Program-made: the position numbers and the translations under genes
Part shown: positions 14,501 to 27,419 of the stretch, one piece after another
Position numbering within the stretch: position 1 is the first letter of the stretch
Layout of the letters: every line of letters starts with the position of its first letter
DNA from: Cricetomys ansorgei
Lineage: Eukaryota > Chordata > Mammalia > Rodentia > Nesomyidae
Reading direction: 5' to 3'
DNA: 64,000 nucleotides
NCBI GenBank assembly: GCA_026225945.1
Contig: JAMJFZ010001815.1
Coordinates: 20,401,501 to 20,465,500, forward strand
The notes under the pieces: generated by a model
The model's database searches: none
Told to the model about the DNA's origin: nothing
What the model saw: only the letters and a program-made list of their open reading frames with translations

Positions 14501-15927
14501 TTTCATTGTGGAATGAAGTAAGATTTTAGTGAAATTATAGTAATCTAAGACATGCTCCATTACGAGTGTGAAAACTATATAAACTACAACTAGAATATGC
14601 ATTTGAACAAGCTTATTCTCATAATAATGGCTTTTAAAATGAATGAATAAAATATTGTTTAGGGTTAGAAATATGCTTATTTTATATAGCTGAGTTAATG
14701 GGAAAGTCAATTCAGAACAAGGGAACTTTCTGAATAGGTAGAGTGTCACCAGTTTCCTTTTAAGTTGGAAGTGGCAGCAGCAGGTGAGGTTCCAGGGCAT
14801 GAACCGATATCTAATAAAGAGTTAATCCACAGCCCAAGAGGATAAAATGTGCACCTTTATTATGGATGTAAGCTGTACTCTCTTATTCTCTGCAAACTGA
14901 CATTTTTTTTCTTTATTCTGATGTGGAAGATATAGCTTCAGGCAGAAATCAGTCTTGTAAAACACTTATTTAAAAGGAGGAATATCAAGATAAATAAAAA
15001 TGGAATAAAGTCTTCATAAATATTTTTGGGTAGTCCAATATGTATTATCCTCACACTTAAAGACAATAAGCATATTTCCATTATCTCTTTAAGAGAATGA
15101 AATATTGCTACACTCTTATCAAGATGATGCATACTAGGTACTTCATGGCATCTCTTTCTTAAAATAATGCTGAAATGATGAACGTAGCACAAACATTATC
15201 TATTTATGGAGAGATATACATGTATGTATGTGTATCCATTTTAATTCTTAGTACTTAATTTAGCAAATTGTTTCATAATGATTTTGAATATTGTATGAAG
15301 ATAACTACCATGGTATTCAAAAATACATTTTCAGATATAGTCCTATGTAAGAGAACCTGTTTAAGCCATTAAAGCCATTTGTACTTAATCAGGTATATAA
15401 CTCAACAAAGCATTACTTGAACTCATTTTTATTTCTTAGTCTTAGACTATACTCAAGAGGCATACTCTGTTGGCTTCCTGTTTACAATAGGACTTGTTTC
15501 TTGCACAGTAGAACTATGAGCATTGTATAAACAAACGCATTTTGATTTCACATTCTTAGACATACCATGGTATTCATCATTCTAATTGCATATACTGGTT
15601 CAGCCAAAAACTATGGTATTCCTGCTTTCTCTTCTCCTTATTTCAGACATTGGACATAGAGCTCAGTAAACCAACAAAAGACTGAAGTCTTTAATCCTGG
15701 AGGGTTCATAAGAAGTTGATCATATTAGGGCAACCTAGGTTGGCCCTTTTTGATGTGACACACACATGGACAGCAGTGAAATTTCCATCTCAATAACTAT
15801 GATGAGTGCTCCTTCTGATTTTTAAATACCACTTTTATGAGTACCCAGGTTTTCCTTGGAAAAATGTTTTGGTGTTAAGTTGATGAAACCTGCTGACTGA
15901 AGATCTTTTTTGGCCCTAATGTTTTAG
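11509..15927 (+). other. Rims1: Rims1 intron, 4.4 kb
   Basis: Phase-2 intron between the 72 nt and 183 nt exons. The donor is GTAGGC and the acceptor 'aatgttttag', preceded by a moderate pyrimidine tract. It holds one old L1 3'UTR fragment near 12.56-12.76 kb and a short TA/CA-rich patch near 13.74-13.79 kb. No SINE is recognisable. The remaining AT-rich sequence shows no gene. Confidence 0.9.
12555..12765 (+). mobile_element. L1 3'UTR fragment (rodent Lx-like)
   Basis: Reads 'catacagtgtattctcatta', a run of C, 'cctcccag', 'atccagatccatacccttt', 'ctgtctctcattagaaag', then an A-rich segment. This is the layout of the rodent L1 3'UTR start and is shared with the copies near 57.06 and 60.67 kb in this window. 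There is no ORF2 upstream, so it is a truncated or decayed insertion. Confidence 0.7.
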
Positions 15928-16110
15928 GGTTCTCCCACCATGCCTTTCTAGAAGGGGATACGCAATCCCAAGAACAACTGATCAACCAGTCATTAGGGGA
16001 AAACATCCTGCTCGCTCACGGTCGAGCGAGCACTCTAGTGTCAGAACCCTGTGTTCTATGCACCACCTTGCCCCTGGAGGGTCGGCGCCACCTTCTCCAC
16101 TTCTGACAAG
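15928..16110 (+). CDS. Rims1: Rims1 coding exon, 183 nt (linker between C2A and C2B)
   Basis: Internal RIM1 exon. The acceptor is 'gttttag|g' and the donor 'acaag|gttgct', a weaker GTTGCT donor. It enters and leaves in phase 2 and encodes 61 residues counting the split codons. The frame contains VLPPCLSRRGYAIPR, TTDQPVIRGKHPARSRSSEH and SSVRTLCSMHHLAPGG, then SAPPSPLLT and a split Arg codon. I recognise this as RIM1 linker sequence from memory of mammalian RIM1; the RIM2 linker reads differently. It is the most CpG-dense patch of the area (cgctcacggtcgagcg). The exon is symmetric, so its inclusion is frame-neutral, and with the weak donor it is a good candidate for regulated splicing. Function: flexible Ser/Arg/Pro-rich spacer at the active zone. 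Confidence 0.97.
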
Positions 16111-17165
16111 GTTGCTATTCAGTGTCCAGCCCAGCATTCATGTCCTGCTGCCGGGTGTCGGTGTGATGTTGTTCCTTCCTGAGCACTCGAAGCTTTCACT
16201 CATTATGACACCATAGTTTTTAATCTTTTCTTTGTGGCACTTAATCCTCTTCCATATCCTCTACTACCACTTGCATCTACCTTCACTGTGCTGGCGGTAC
16301 GCTCTAGTTCCTGCCAGTTAGCTCCCATCGAAAATTAAATCCGGCTGTGTTCTGTCCTTTCATCTGTTTGTGGCATATCATATAGACTTTATTATGTGAA
16401 ATGCTTTATGATGAGTTACACAGAATATAAATTTGAATAATTTATTAAAGTATAAGAGAGTTTTTAAAAGTAACCTTTCGTATGTGTTTATAAACCAGAT
16501 AGTGTTTAAAATTTCCTTAGATACAAAGCGTTTGAACACCAGCAGATGGAGGTCAGCTATATCTGGGCAGGAATGAAGTATCTGCATGCTTCTCATATTC
16601 TCATTTCCAGTTTTAATCCTCACATCAATATTTCCTGAAGCATGTGTCCAGAATAATTTGAAATCCTTTTTCAAGGCTTGTTTCTGTTTAAAAAGAGTGC
16701 ACAACTGACTGGTAACTAATGTCAGGCTGTGCAGCAAGAACTTATAAATGCAAACAGCTCCGGAGTCTGAGTATAGCTGTAGCTGCTTGGCAACATGCCT
16801 TCATAACTATTTTTTTTTCTATCTTTAAGATATCTTTATCTTTAAGATCCAGAGGCTGTGATCTGTTCTGTCATGATACTAATAAAAATGAATGTCTTAT
16901 GAAAGGACAGCCTCATAGAAAGTGGAAAGTGAGTCACATTCTGCTTAATTCAAGAATTCACCATGCAGAGTGTGTATGGCAGGCCCTGATCTGCCTCAGC
17001 TTCCTGTGATAGTGTTCCTTTTACATGTGTCATTGAAGATATTTGATTTCGTTTCTAATCACAGAGTTAGCTGTTTTCATGGCTATTTTAGTAGTGGCTG
17101 GAAAAGGCAAAACAATTTGTCGGACCGTATTGGAATTTCACTCTCCTTTTGCTGTTTGCCTACAG
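16111..17165 (+). other. Rims1: Rims1 intron, 1.06 kb
   Basis: Phase-2 intron with donor GTTGCT and acceptor 'tttgcctacag'. No transposable element is recognised. A TGCATG hexamer, the RBFOX consensus in RNA, lies at 16583-16588. Longer open frames that run through here into the next exon are chance extensions and do not match the splicing frame. Confidence 0.93.
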
Positions 17166-17278
17166 AACGCACCGACATGGAAGCCCAACACAGTCTCCTC
17201 CAGCGGACACATCCTTCAGCAGTCGCCGGGGAAGACAGCTCCCACAGGTGCCAGTTCGAAGTGGCAGTATAGAACAAG
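17166..17278 (+). CDS. Rims1: Rims1 coding exon, 113 nt, carries the RIM-BP-binding proline motif
   Basis: Internal RIM1 exon. The acceptor is 'gcctacag' and the donor 'caag|gtatcc'. It enters in phase 2 (first base completes Arg) and exits in phase 1 (single G). The frame reads THRHGSPTQSPPADTSF, SSRRGRQLPQVPVR, SGSIEQ. RQLPQVP, at 17233-17253, is the PxxP motif of RIMs known to bind the SH3 domains of RIM-binding proteins, which link RIM to presynaptic calcium channels. At 113 nt the exon is not frame-neutral alone. Skipping it would require joint skipping with the next two exons (113 + 113 + 167 = 393 nt), which restores phase 2. Confidence 0.98.
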
Positions 17279-17823
17279 GTATCCAAAAAAGATACAAAGT
17301 GTCTTTGTCCAGACACTTGGAGTTCAGAAACTTTTCCTCTTCACTCCCTTTAATTCAATGACACTGATGTGATTATATGTAAACCTCGGAATCCTAAGAA
17401 TTTAAGTTCCAAATAATTTCATCCCGAGCACCTACTTTTAGTGGTTCATGCCATCTAACAATGTTTGCTGAGTGAGTGAGTGACTGACTCTAGGTGATTG
17501 TTGAACAGAGTGAGTTGGAGTACTGAACAGTTTTGTGAAGGCATAGGAGTAGGTGGTCCATATTTTCAAAGCCTCATTCCTACTATTCATGTACTGAAAG
17601 AAGACACTACCTTATTTTTTAGCAACCTATTTTAAAATTAAATATGATCATTGATTGATGCTTTAGGGCTTTCCATCTTTTAGCTTCATTGCCAGTATCC
17701 TTAGTTTTAAATAGTTTGATAAGGAGAAATTACTCGCAACATATGTTTGCCATTTTCCTAAGAGCCACATTGCTCGGATTTCTTACATTAAGTGTACATG
17801 GATTGACTTGTTATCTTAGGAGG

Positions 17824-17890
17824 TAGTGTGTGTGTGAGTGTGTGTGTGTATATGTACATGTGTGCATTTGCATGTGTGCATATGTGTTTG
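17824..17890. repeat. (TG)n-rich microsatellite
   Basis: Interrupted TG/TATG/TGCA repeat starting about 550 bp after the 113 nt exon. It contains a TGCATG hexamer at 17869-17874. TG-rich RNA can also be bound by CELF or TDP-43-type proteins, but no such role is shown here. Confidence 0.85.
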
Positions 17891-19289
17891 AGGGAAGAGA
17901 GGTGTGCTTTGATAATAGAAACCAAGATTAAACCATGAGTAAAAAGTTTGAAATGCTGTACTAAAATACTATTTTTCCTGACCCGTTTCTTAGTAGCAGG
18001 TAAATGTCATCAGTATTTTCTAACACATTTATTACTAATGATTTACTAATGAATTCCTAATTTTTCTCTAGTTCAGGGCTGTGGTTCAAAACAATAAATC
18101 CAGTAAAACATCTAATACAAATCCTTATCCCTATAAAATACCGGGATAGTTAACTTTCTGAATACTTTTCCAACAGTTTTGAAAGTTGCTGCTCTAAAAT
18201 TCGTATTCCCTCATAGATTCCATTGCTTCAGGGATTGAAGCGGCCTGTTTTACCATGCAAAACGCTTGATAATAGGTTCGAACATTAGTGTGAAAAAGTG
18301 GTGTTGACTTATTCATTCAGTACTGCAAAAGGTACCATAAAAACTACTTCAACAGCCGGATTTGTGTTTTGTAAAATCATGTTTCTTGTTGGTACTTCAT
18401 ACTTTACTGTGCAGAGATGAGAAAAATGTGTACATTTAGTCAACTAGGAAAATTCAGTCTTGATGAAACTCTTTTCTAAAATGCCAAGTATTGATTGTAG
18501 AATCACATTTCTAATAGTCTTTTTTCTGTCATATTTTGAGGTGGTGAAGCCAAGTTAATATTATTTGAACTATACTAGCAGTACATAGCAATACAAAATT
18601 TTAATATTGTCACAAATAGATTATGGTGTTTTAACTTACTCATTCACGAACTCTTGTTGCACAACTGAACAAACTTTAAATTTGGGTGCTTTTGTACAAA
18701 CCCAGTGGTGTCCCTGGTCACACTGATACTCAGCCTGTCATGTATTCCTAAAATTCTTTGCATTTCCTCCAGTTGCAAGTAAAACACTCTGTGTCATATG
18801 AGGGTACACAGTGGGTTTATAATAATGTTGTTATTGCAAGATCAATTGGACCATCTGTTTAATTCTTAAATTTTGCTCCAATGTTAATATCTACTGTTTA
18901 TGATATCATATTCAGAGTTGTCTTTCGGAGAAATCATCTATGTGTAAGGACTGAATTGAGGTGGGAGGAAGGAAATGCGTGGGAATGACATTGTTGGCGG
19001 TATTTTGATATTCATTATGACAAATACACTAGTAATTTTGTCGTTGAAGTTTCCTGAAACATTCTGTTATCGGCAGAGCTTTTAGAATGGATGTTACCAC
19101 GTACTATTTAATCTAACATTCTGAGATGTGCCTCATGATACAGATAAGCACTTTGGGGCCTGTGGTAAATGATGGCAGTGTCTTCCGTCATCTTACGGGT
19201 GTGATTCATACTGAACAGTTCATGTGACTCATTTGTCCTTAAGTGTTTTTGAAAGTAATTTGATGAATGGGCTAGACAGTACTTAGTAC

Positions 19290-19292
19290 TTT

Positions 19293-19323
<31 letters not shown>

Positions 19324-19325
19324 TT
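19290..19325. repeat. (TTTA)n microsatellite
   Basis: About eight to nine uninterrupted TTTA tetranucleotide units. Intronic simple repeat. Confidence 0.95.
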
Positions 19326-21881
19326 ATGATGAAATTGACTGTTTTTTAGGTGATATAAGTGTGTCATTTGCTTTTCTTCCAGTGGAATTTGTTAGATTCT
19401 AGTGCTTTCTCAACATCAACTGTGGTTTGTTTGTGACTGCTTTGACTTCTGGTTTTCCATATTTAATCTTTTATAAAGGGCTGACATACTGTTTTTAAAA
19501 GTGATTCATTTGATAAACATCTGATTGGTAAGAACAAATGTTTTCAGTGGTTTAGTTTCCTAGAAAGCGATATAATTTCTTGATAAAATCATAAAACTAA
19601 TCGTATTAATACATTTTATGTATATGAATGCCTATGTTATTGTTTCAGGTTGTATACAAAGATAATTTGATTTGCTGGATATATTTTTTAAGTTTTTATC
19701 CAAGATATTTACTGTATTTTCTATACTACAAACAGATTTTCCAATTTTAAGGACTATCATTTAAAATATACATTTATTTAGTATTTGAAAATATTTTTAA
19801 GTTCCCTTTATGGCATTGGATCACTAACTCATTTGTTACATGAAGTCTGGCTATGTAAAAGTCGGTGACAGGAAAGGCAGAAGACTGCAGTGCATACTGT
19901 GAGATAAAAGCAGGCTAAATTACAATCTATACTTCAGGATACTCGTAATAATATGTAAAAGTTGAAAGCAGAGATTTCCTTAAAACTTCTCCAATTACAT
20001 GTCAGTATCAAATACAAAATGGTGTCAGTGTTACATGGAATAAGGGTAAAGGCAGCCATTGTTGATTGTAAAAAACAATGTGTATTTTTTTTAAGCAGAT
20101 CTGGTAACTTTTGTTCTTCATTAATGCCTTTTAATGAAGCATCTAAAGACTAGTTACAAACAAACAGATAAGGGCAAACCAGTGGTTGAATGTATTGACG
20201 TTGCCTGTATTATTTAAAATCTGAAGCCCTACTGACATTTCCCTTCAGATGTAACTAGACAGGTAGTTCTTTTTCAATAGAGAATATAATACCAAAGAGG
20301 TAGACATAAAGTTTTATGAAGCATTTAAGATATGTAATTGCTCAAAAATGAGTAATTTCATCTTGAGATATTTAGTATAATTAATTTGAGGAAAAAGGAA
20401 AGAATACTTAAATTGGAATATATAGTGTTCACACAAAATATTCTAAAGAAGTATTTCCATGCTGTAGATGATGAACTTTCAATTTGATAGAAAGAGGGAT
20501 TAATCACATGGAATTTCAAATCATTGGAAATGCCGATTTTACAATTACAGTTTCTATGTAGATTAAGTATATGTTCAACACTTTTTCGATGTAAGACAGT
20601 GTTGGATTTAAATTGTTTTAGTAGAATTGTTTTCAAAATATGCAGTTCTTAAAAGGCAAGCAAAGGTATTGTAGCATATACTTTGAGAATATCAAACAAG
20701 TTATTTTCCTGATGTTTTGTTTTTCTTAAATCTTTGAATTGCTGTATTCATTTTTTAATTAATTTCAGTACCACATGTGAAATTTTCTCATGGTTTATCA
20801 TTGCAGTTTACCATGTCACCTTCTGTGTTACGCATTTTTATAGTTCATGCCATTTTGTTAATTCATATTTCCATGTCTAACTATAAATTTGCTGATTTCT
20901 TTCTTTTGTTTCCATCATTATGTGCATTTAATTCATTGAAGAACAAGAAAAATATAACTCTTCCACTAAAGGTAAATATCAATGTGATTTTTAACCATTT
21001 CATACTGTTACTTTTATAATATGTAAGAGTTATGTGACTTGGAATAATGAACAAAATTGTTTAACATGTAGTTATTTCTCTGAAGTGAATTTGCCACTTA
21101 TTAATTCTTTCAAATTGTATGAAGTTTAGAGCAAGATGGAAAACATCTCAAAACTAAAGTAGTATTGATGCAAAGTTCATTTATCTAGGTTGACGCCTAA
21201 AGCAATTCTTCTGTCCATTTATAATGTATAATCTCACATGCCGGTATTTTATTTTATTATGAGAATTCATGACATATTCTTTACTTCTTCCTGGATTTTC
21301 TTTGGTTTGTTCTATTTTCCTGCTCACAGATAAAGAGTTTTCCCACTGCCCTCTCTGGTTAACATCTGTGCAGAATAAAAAATCCCTACTTTTTATTGTC
21401 TAGATAGCATGAACTTTGTGAATCTCTAATCCTCACTGAAGTTATCCATGTTTAGAGCAGCTACCTAAATATTAGTGCTCTGGCTTCAATATTGTTTCAA
21501 TATTAATCCTATCTTCCTGAGAGATATAGGAAATTGAATTCATCCCACCCAGACACCTGAGAAGTATCTGACCTCTTCTTTGTCTTTTGAAACTCAAATT
21601 ATTTTTGATGTCTGCATTTAGATTTCAAATGAATTTTTTGCTTTCACCCTGGACTATTGTACTGCCTACATCAATTTTTATTCAGAATTATATTTGTTTT
21701 GATGATTAAATTTTTGAATATGAGTTTTTAAATCAATGTATTCATGTTTTAATAATACGTTAATTTTTTAATGTTTATAGGATATATTTGTGGCTTTTAA
21801 GAGAATTCTGAGGTGATTTATTTTAGTAACTCTTAAAGCTAGTCATGCTGACAGCACCATCCCTATGCAAGATATCTGCTC

Positions 21882-22053
21882 TTGGATTGGAGAGATGTCT
21901 CAGTGGTTAAGAGTACTTTCTGGTCTTGAAAGGGTCCTTGAAAAGTTCAGATCAGGCAGCTCACAGTACCTAATTTCAGGGACCCAGTTTATTCTTCTGA
22001 ACTCTGTGTACACCTGCACACAAGTGATGCATATACACTCAGAAATACACATT

Positions 22054-22055
<2 letters not shown>
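21882..22055 (+). mobile_element. B2 SINE (sense)
   Basis: tRNA-derived B2. The box A-like head is 'ggagagatgtctcagtggtt', followed by 'aagagtact' and the body 'ggcagctcaca...gggacccag...cttctgaactctgtgtacacctgcac'. It is diverged, so an old copy. Its 3' end runs directly into the TA/CA microsatellite, a usual origin of such tracts. Confidence 0.88.
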
Positions 22056-22117
<62 letters not shown>

Positions 22118-22118
22118 G
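22055..22118. repeat. (TA)n(CA)n compound microsatellite
   Basis: About 20 TA units followed by about 11 CA units at the 3' end of the B2 SINE. The alternating TA block is self-complementary and could extrude a hairpin. Length is likely variable between individuals. Confidence 0.95.
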
Positions 22119-22644
22119 TCTTACTCTTCACTTTCTTTCACTATATTTTGAGAGTTTTGTTTTAGTTAACTCAAATACCAAATGCATTATTCATAACTCT
22201 TAATATACCTAGGATATTTTGTGAATCTCAGTATGAGATATAACATTCAATTCTCTGTTTAGTGGGAATTACTCTTCAGGCACAAGAGGTACATATCTGA
22301 ACATATACTGTTCGACATGCTAGCAACAAATAACCACTAAAGCGAAAGGCTTTTCAATGAATTGAAGAAGCTGTTATCTTGATTTTAAGCTCATAACCAT
22401 CTTGTATTCTTCATTAGGTGTCAGAAACAAATTTATATTCAACAGTATAAAAGTAACCAGTGTATCTTTTTTCTTAGATTCACAAGAATATAGCTAAATT
22501 TGCAAGGTTAACAATGTGGTAAAATCCTTTGAATTTTATATTGGAAATGAGTCTAATTCATTTTCCCGAAAGATACAGAACAGCAATTAATTAGAAGGAC
22601 ATTTAACTAGAGATCTTCTGTATATTATTAATCAAAATCCATCA

Positions 22645-22917
22645 TTGGATAGTACAAACTCCTCATGTGAAATACAAACAGAAAGTTTGTATGAAGAATA
22701 CACATTTAAAACCTTGCTACGGACCACATCAAATGCTAATGCTTTCATAGGTCAGTGTGGCCTGGCTGACAAGTGTCAACCTGTCAAGTCTGTGAGGCAA
22801 GATGTAGGTACACCTCACAAAACTGACTGTGTAATTGGAATCAACAAAAGAGGTCCATCTGAAAGTTCATCCAGCAAGACTCAGCAGCTAAGGATGTATT
22901 ATTCCTCTAGGGTTTGA
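22645..22917 (+). other. Unassigned 90-codon open frame in intron
   Basis: An ATG-started open frame inside the 14.8 kb Rims1 intron. The product would be Ser/Thr-rich, with several Cys, no hydrophobic segment and no motif I know. I see no good splice acceptor in phase with Rims1, no promoter and no repeat family that explains it. It may be chance, part of an ancient repeat, or an unannotated exon. Listed only because it is the longest non-repetitive open frame in this intron. Confidence 0.15.
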
Positions 22918-24916
22918 GGCAATGTAGTTTAGCCACTAACAGGGACCCTCACAGCCCAGAAGGAATTAAAACAACTTCGGGTTTTTCTTCAGAGTCAGAT
23001 TAGAGGCTGGAAATGGAAGACATGTTTACTGCATATAAGTCTCATAGCAGTAAGCTGCAGACCCTCTTCTGCAATGTGAATAGTGAATTCATATGGTTTT
23101 AATGCTTGCTTCCTGAGGAAATGAGTAAGGCCCGACTAGCCTTGACTTACCATGGGGGCCAGTAAACTCATCAGTTTGCATTTGTTTTGATGATTGATAG
23201 ATGAAATTGTCTTACAACTAAAGACCCCAGTTTTTCAGGGAAAATGCAACATTTTCGGTGCTAAAACTGCAACAGTTCTGGGAAAACCGTTTGTCACTCT
23301 ACCTATAGAGGACTAGCCTAGTAATGTTCTAGAGCATATTTAATGATACACATGATTTATTAATCGTTTTTATATTGATCATTCAACTAAGAGGGCCGTA
23401 CATTATCTCATTTTTCACAACAACACAGGATATAAGTGTTAATATCCTTTATTTTCTAAGACACCTAAAGTTTCAAGAGATTGAAATCCTGACACCTTGT
23501 GAGTCACTCATGTGTTAAGTGGCAAGTCTCCCTCTAAGGACCCTATTCAAAACTACTTTGTTTTGAAAAGGCACTCGAACATCCTATTTTATTGAGTACT
23601 TACTATGCAAGTGGAGAAACAGTCAGTATAATACTCCTGTTGTATGGAAATAGTGCCTTAAGGCTTAAGTGGACTGCTGCAGGTGCTGTGAGGTAGACCT
23701 AGATTTTAATTGCCTAGCCTGTGTTCTGTCCTCTTTGCTCCAGAGATGCCACAGGCTCTTTCATGGCACCGTGATCTTTGAGTGACTCACTTAGTTTTCA
23801 CAAGTTCTCCTGTAGACTCAGCAGTGGGTCACTTAGATCTTAAATTACCCATGCAACCAAAATAATCTTATTCTTCATATGCAAATAGATATCACAACCT
23901 GGGCTTGAAAATTTACGTGAAGAATTATAAATAAATGATCGTGCAACTTAGTTTACTTTGCTGAGAGACAATATCATTTTAGGTTTCAACAGAATGCTTT
24001 TAGGCCTATTTGTAATCATTCATTCTAAAAGTAAGCCAATTTTTCCCTCTCTGCTACATTTCTTGGACAGTTTTAAAGAGCCCATGAATGTAGTTTGGGG
24101 GCATCGAAATAATGATTTAAGAAGATCAAAAGGTGAACCAGAAATTAAATGACTTCAAGGTGAGAAAATGTTATTGTCATGATAAATGTCTATTTTCTTA
24201 TGCCTTTAGATGGTATTTCTTAAGTGCATTATCTTTGGCTTCTGGAAGAAATTTGGAGTCGTAACAGAACACATTACATTATGTTTCCTGCAAATATGAT
24301 TTCATTAATTATAAAGCATGTGTGAATTGCACACCTGGATGGTGAAAGGCATTTAGAGTCCAAGTAATTAAATTATTTCAAAGGAACAAAAAGCAAATGG
24401 CATCTTGTTGCTTTCTGTTTTCTCCCTTACTAGTGAATTGTGTAGTGATTACTATAACAATGTTGTAAGGGCTGTTTAAGGGGTATCACTAGTCAACTGC
24501 ATTTTCAATCTAAGTTCTACATAATTGTTAAGGCATATTGGGTGTAAATTTTGTGATAAATGATGATAGAACCATTTGAGTGTTAAGTTATGCAAAGTAA
24601 AAATTTATGGAAATGTGGTATTAACCTTAATTAGACTGAATTTATATAAAACTGAAAATGCTAATTTTCTTACTTTCTGATACATTAATTATAGTATAGA
24701 TCATTAATTATTTATAAAACTAGTAGGCTCTAGTGGTAAAACAGCAAGATACAAGCTTGAAGCTCTAGTAAACCAGTTTCTAATTTTCAAATCTCACATT
24801 TTCTTAACTGTCTTTAAGTAATAACAACAGATTGTAATTTTTTACAATTTAAAAAATAGCATAAGAAGCCACCTCAGTCATTCCCTGTTCTTGTAGGTTA
24901 AGGTTTATAATATTTA

Positions 24917-24990
24917 GGACCTTGAGATACAGCTCCATGATAGAGTGCTTCCTCAATGTGTGTAAATCCCAGGTTCCATCACCAATCCTG
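24917..24990 (+). mobile_element. ID-like SINE, degraded
   Basis: Reads 'gagatacagctccatgatagagtgctt' then 'caggttccatcacca', matching the layout of the tRNA-Ala-derived ID element (head 'atagctcagtggtagagcgctt', box B 'ggttc-atcccca') with many substitutions. Confidence 0.6.
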
Positions 24991-27419
24991 GCCTCAAAGA
25001 GAGCAACAGTGAGCTGTGGAAGGGGCAAAGACAAGTGAGTGCATGCACACACGGGGCGGGGGAGGATTTTTTTCAAGGTGCATATTCCTTAATGTTCCAT
25101 GGTTAATTATTCAGGATCATCAGTTTTACTTGAACACATATTTTAAATAAAGATTTTAAATTTCAATATTAAGGGGGTGTTTAGTTGATTATTGTCTGTG
25201 TATTATTATCTTTGCCTTCTCATTAAAATCAATTGGCTACTCAGGGTCAAGCGATAAATCATGTAATTGAGAAGTTGTGATTTTGTCCTTCCCTTTCAGC
25301 TCAGTTGAGTGTATTTACTTACAATGATATGATAGGCATTAAGACTTCTAGATATTTCATACATAACTATCCTTGCAAGATAGCAGTTAGCTGATCAAAG
25401 ACTTTGTTTACCCTTTCCTCCTGAGATTTGTAAAGGAAATGAAGAAGAAAATAAAATCAAGCAGGTTTCCATCAGGACTGTCTTTTTTTTTTTTTTGTGC
25501 ACTGGCTAGTTTTTCATGACCTTCAAATACTGCAGACATGGAGAAAAGACTGTCCAAATGAGCTGAGTTTAACAAAGTTATGTTACATCAAGGCTATCAA
25601 GATAGAAGATTCTGTTGTCAGTCGTGTTGTTGGAATGATGAGTCTGATGACTAAACATTAGAAGGCATTTGGGATGAAATAAATGACCCTCATGGACTGA
25701 TTCTTCTTCACCTCCGAGAATTAATTGTTCTGGTTGCCCTTTGATGAAGTATTAGAGGTACCTCTTTGTGGCAGCTATTTGACCTTGAGTAGCACAGAAG
25801 AGCTAGGTAAATAATTCTTCCACCCAGCGTCTGACTTGTCTGTTTAGGACAGGCATTTTGGTGTGCTGGAGGTTGCAGGTTTTGACAATAACTCATGCCT
25901 GATGGCTGAGGTTAGAGATCTTGAGCTCTGTGTACAATTCATTGGAAATAAGCATGCTAAAACAAAATGTGAGGTCATGTGGTTATGGTGTAAATTGAGT
26001 AATTATTTGTGGAAATAATCACTTTAACCTATGCCAGTGTTCCATTTCAATTATCTAGACCAAAAGACTGTCTTCTGTAGTTTCTTAGCCAGTGTGGTAT
26101 ATTCACCCAATGGGTGTTAATTTTCCTGTCACTGCTCATAATTCTCATACTGGTTGAAAGTTATTATTACTGAATGCTGGATAATACGTAAGAAGAATGT
26201 GTTAAGGTGCAAGAACAACTGGAAACATTTCTATACTTGCAAGCAGGAATTCATTTCAGTTAAGGCAAGTGCCCCAAGAGTTGGGAACTTGTACAGAGTG
26301 GAAAAAACTTCACATACTTTGTTTTATGTATAGTATATATGACAGCGCTGATGAAAAAGTTAAATAAGGATTTGACAGTATTGTTAACTTGTGTAAGTCT
26401 GAAAGTAAAGTTGATCATCAAGGAAGACACTATCTTTTAATTTTAAAACACGACAGATAATGTAAAATTAAGCTCATTTTTCTCTTAACCCCTGTATTTT
26501 AGGTGAATTAATAAATTTTAAAATGTTGGAAAGGATATAATAGAACAAAAGACATAAATCAATGTAGTTTCTGGTTTTGCAAGTGTGGAAATAAAGTTAT
26601 TGAAAAGAAGTTATCTGAGGGCTCTCTTCTCTTTACAAATACAGCTCTGAATAGATGCATTTCAGGAACCAGTAAACTGATGAACAGTGAATCTCAGCTT
26701 TTGATCTAGTTAGTCGCCACTCGCTTCTTAACTGTTTGACCATATTGTTTCTAAGCACAGAAGAAGGTCTATCAATACTGACAGCTGTTGCATTTTAAAC
26801 CTCCAAATGTCAGCAACCCACCTTGCCAGATAGAATATTTGAATATCTAGTTTATATTGAAAATGCTTTGTATCCAGACTTTGTGTCATTTTTACCTATT
26901 GTAGTTCAATCAGCCAGATCTTTAATCTTTTATTATTTCTCATCCTCTATATTGTGTTATTATTTGTCTCTGCTTAGTCTCTGTGAGTGACTTTCTTCCT
27001 AAGATGCAATGTTTCAAAGAATGAATTATTTCACTGATGTCAATACCTGAGTCATTGTAGGTTGTAACAGTCATGTTATGTTCTACGCAGCAGCTTTCAG
27101 GTATGAGGTCGTTTACCAGCTCTCTTCCTGAATGGTATATAGAAAACAAGGAAGGACCTCCATTATTTATACTATCACTATGTTGTCATTTAAGGAGGAA
27201 GCAAGGATTTCAACTTTTCCAGCTATGACACATGGCAGCACTTATAATTGAACTTAATTATCTTGTGCAGAGGTTATTTCAGAGGATTGATTCATATGAA
27301 CTAGTGTTTGCCAAAGAATACAGAATATCTTTTTTATATCAATAAACTTAATGCAGAAACTAGTTTCGTCCTTATAAAATCATGCTACACAGAGATACTT
27401 TAAAAAATACGATGTTTTA

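Noticed and set aside
16378..16737. 119-codon - strand open frame next to Rims1 exons
   Set aside because: Purely intronic, hydrophobic and low-complexity by eye, no family resemblance and antisense to a well-supported gene; expected by chance in AT-rich DNA.
17043..17372. Overlapping + and - frames of 70-109 codons across the 113 nt exon
   Set aside because: Only the frame reading RTHRHGSPTQ...SGSIEQ between the splice sites agrees with RIM1; the rest are readthrough into introns or other frames.
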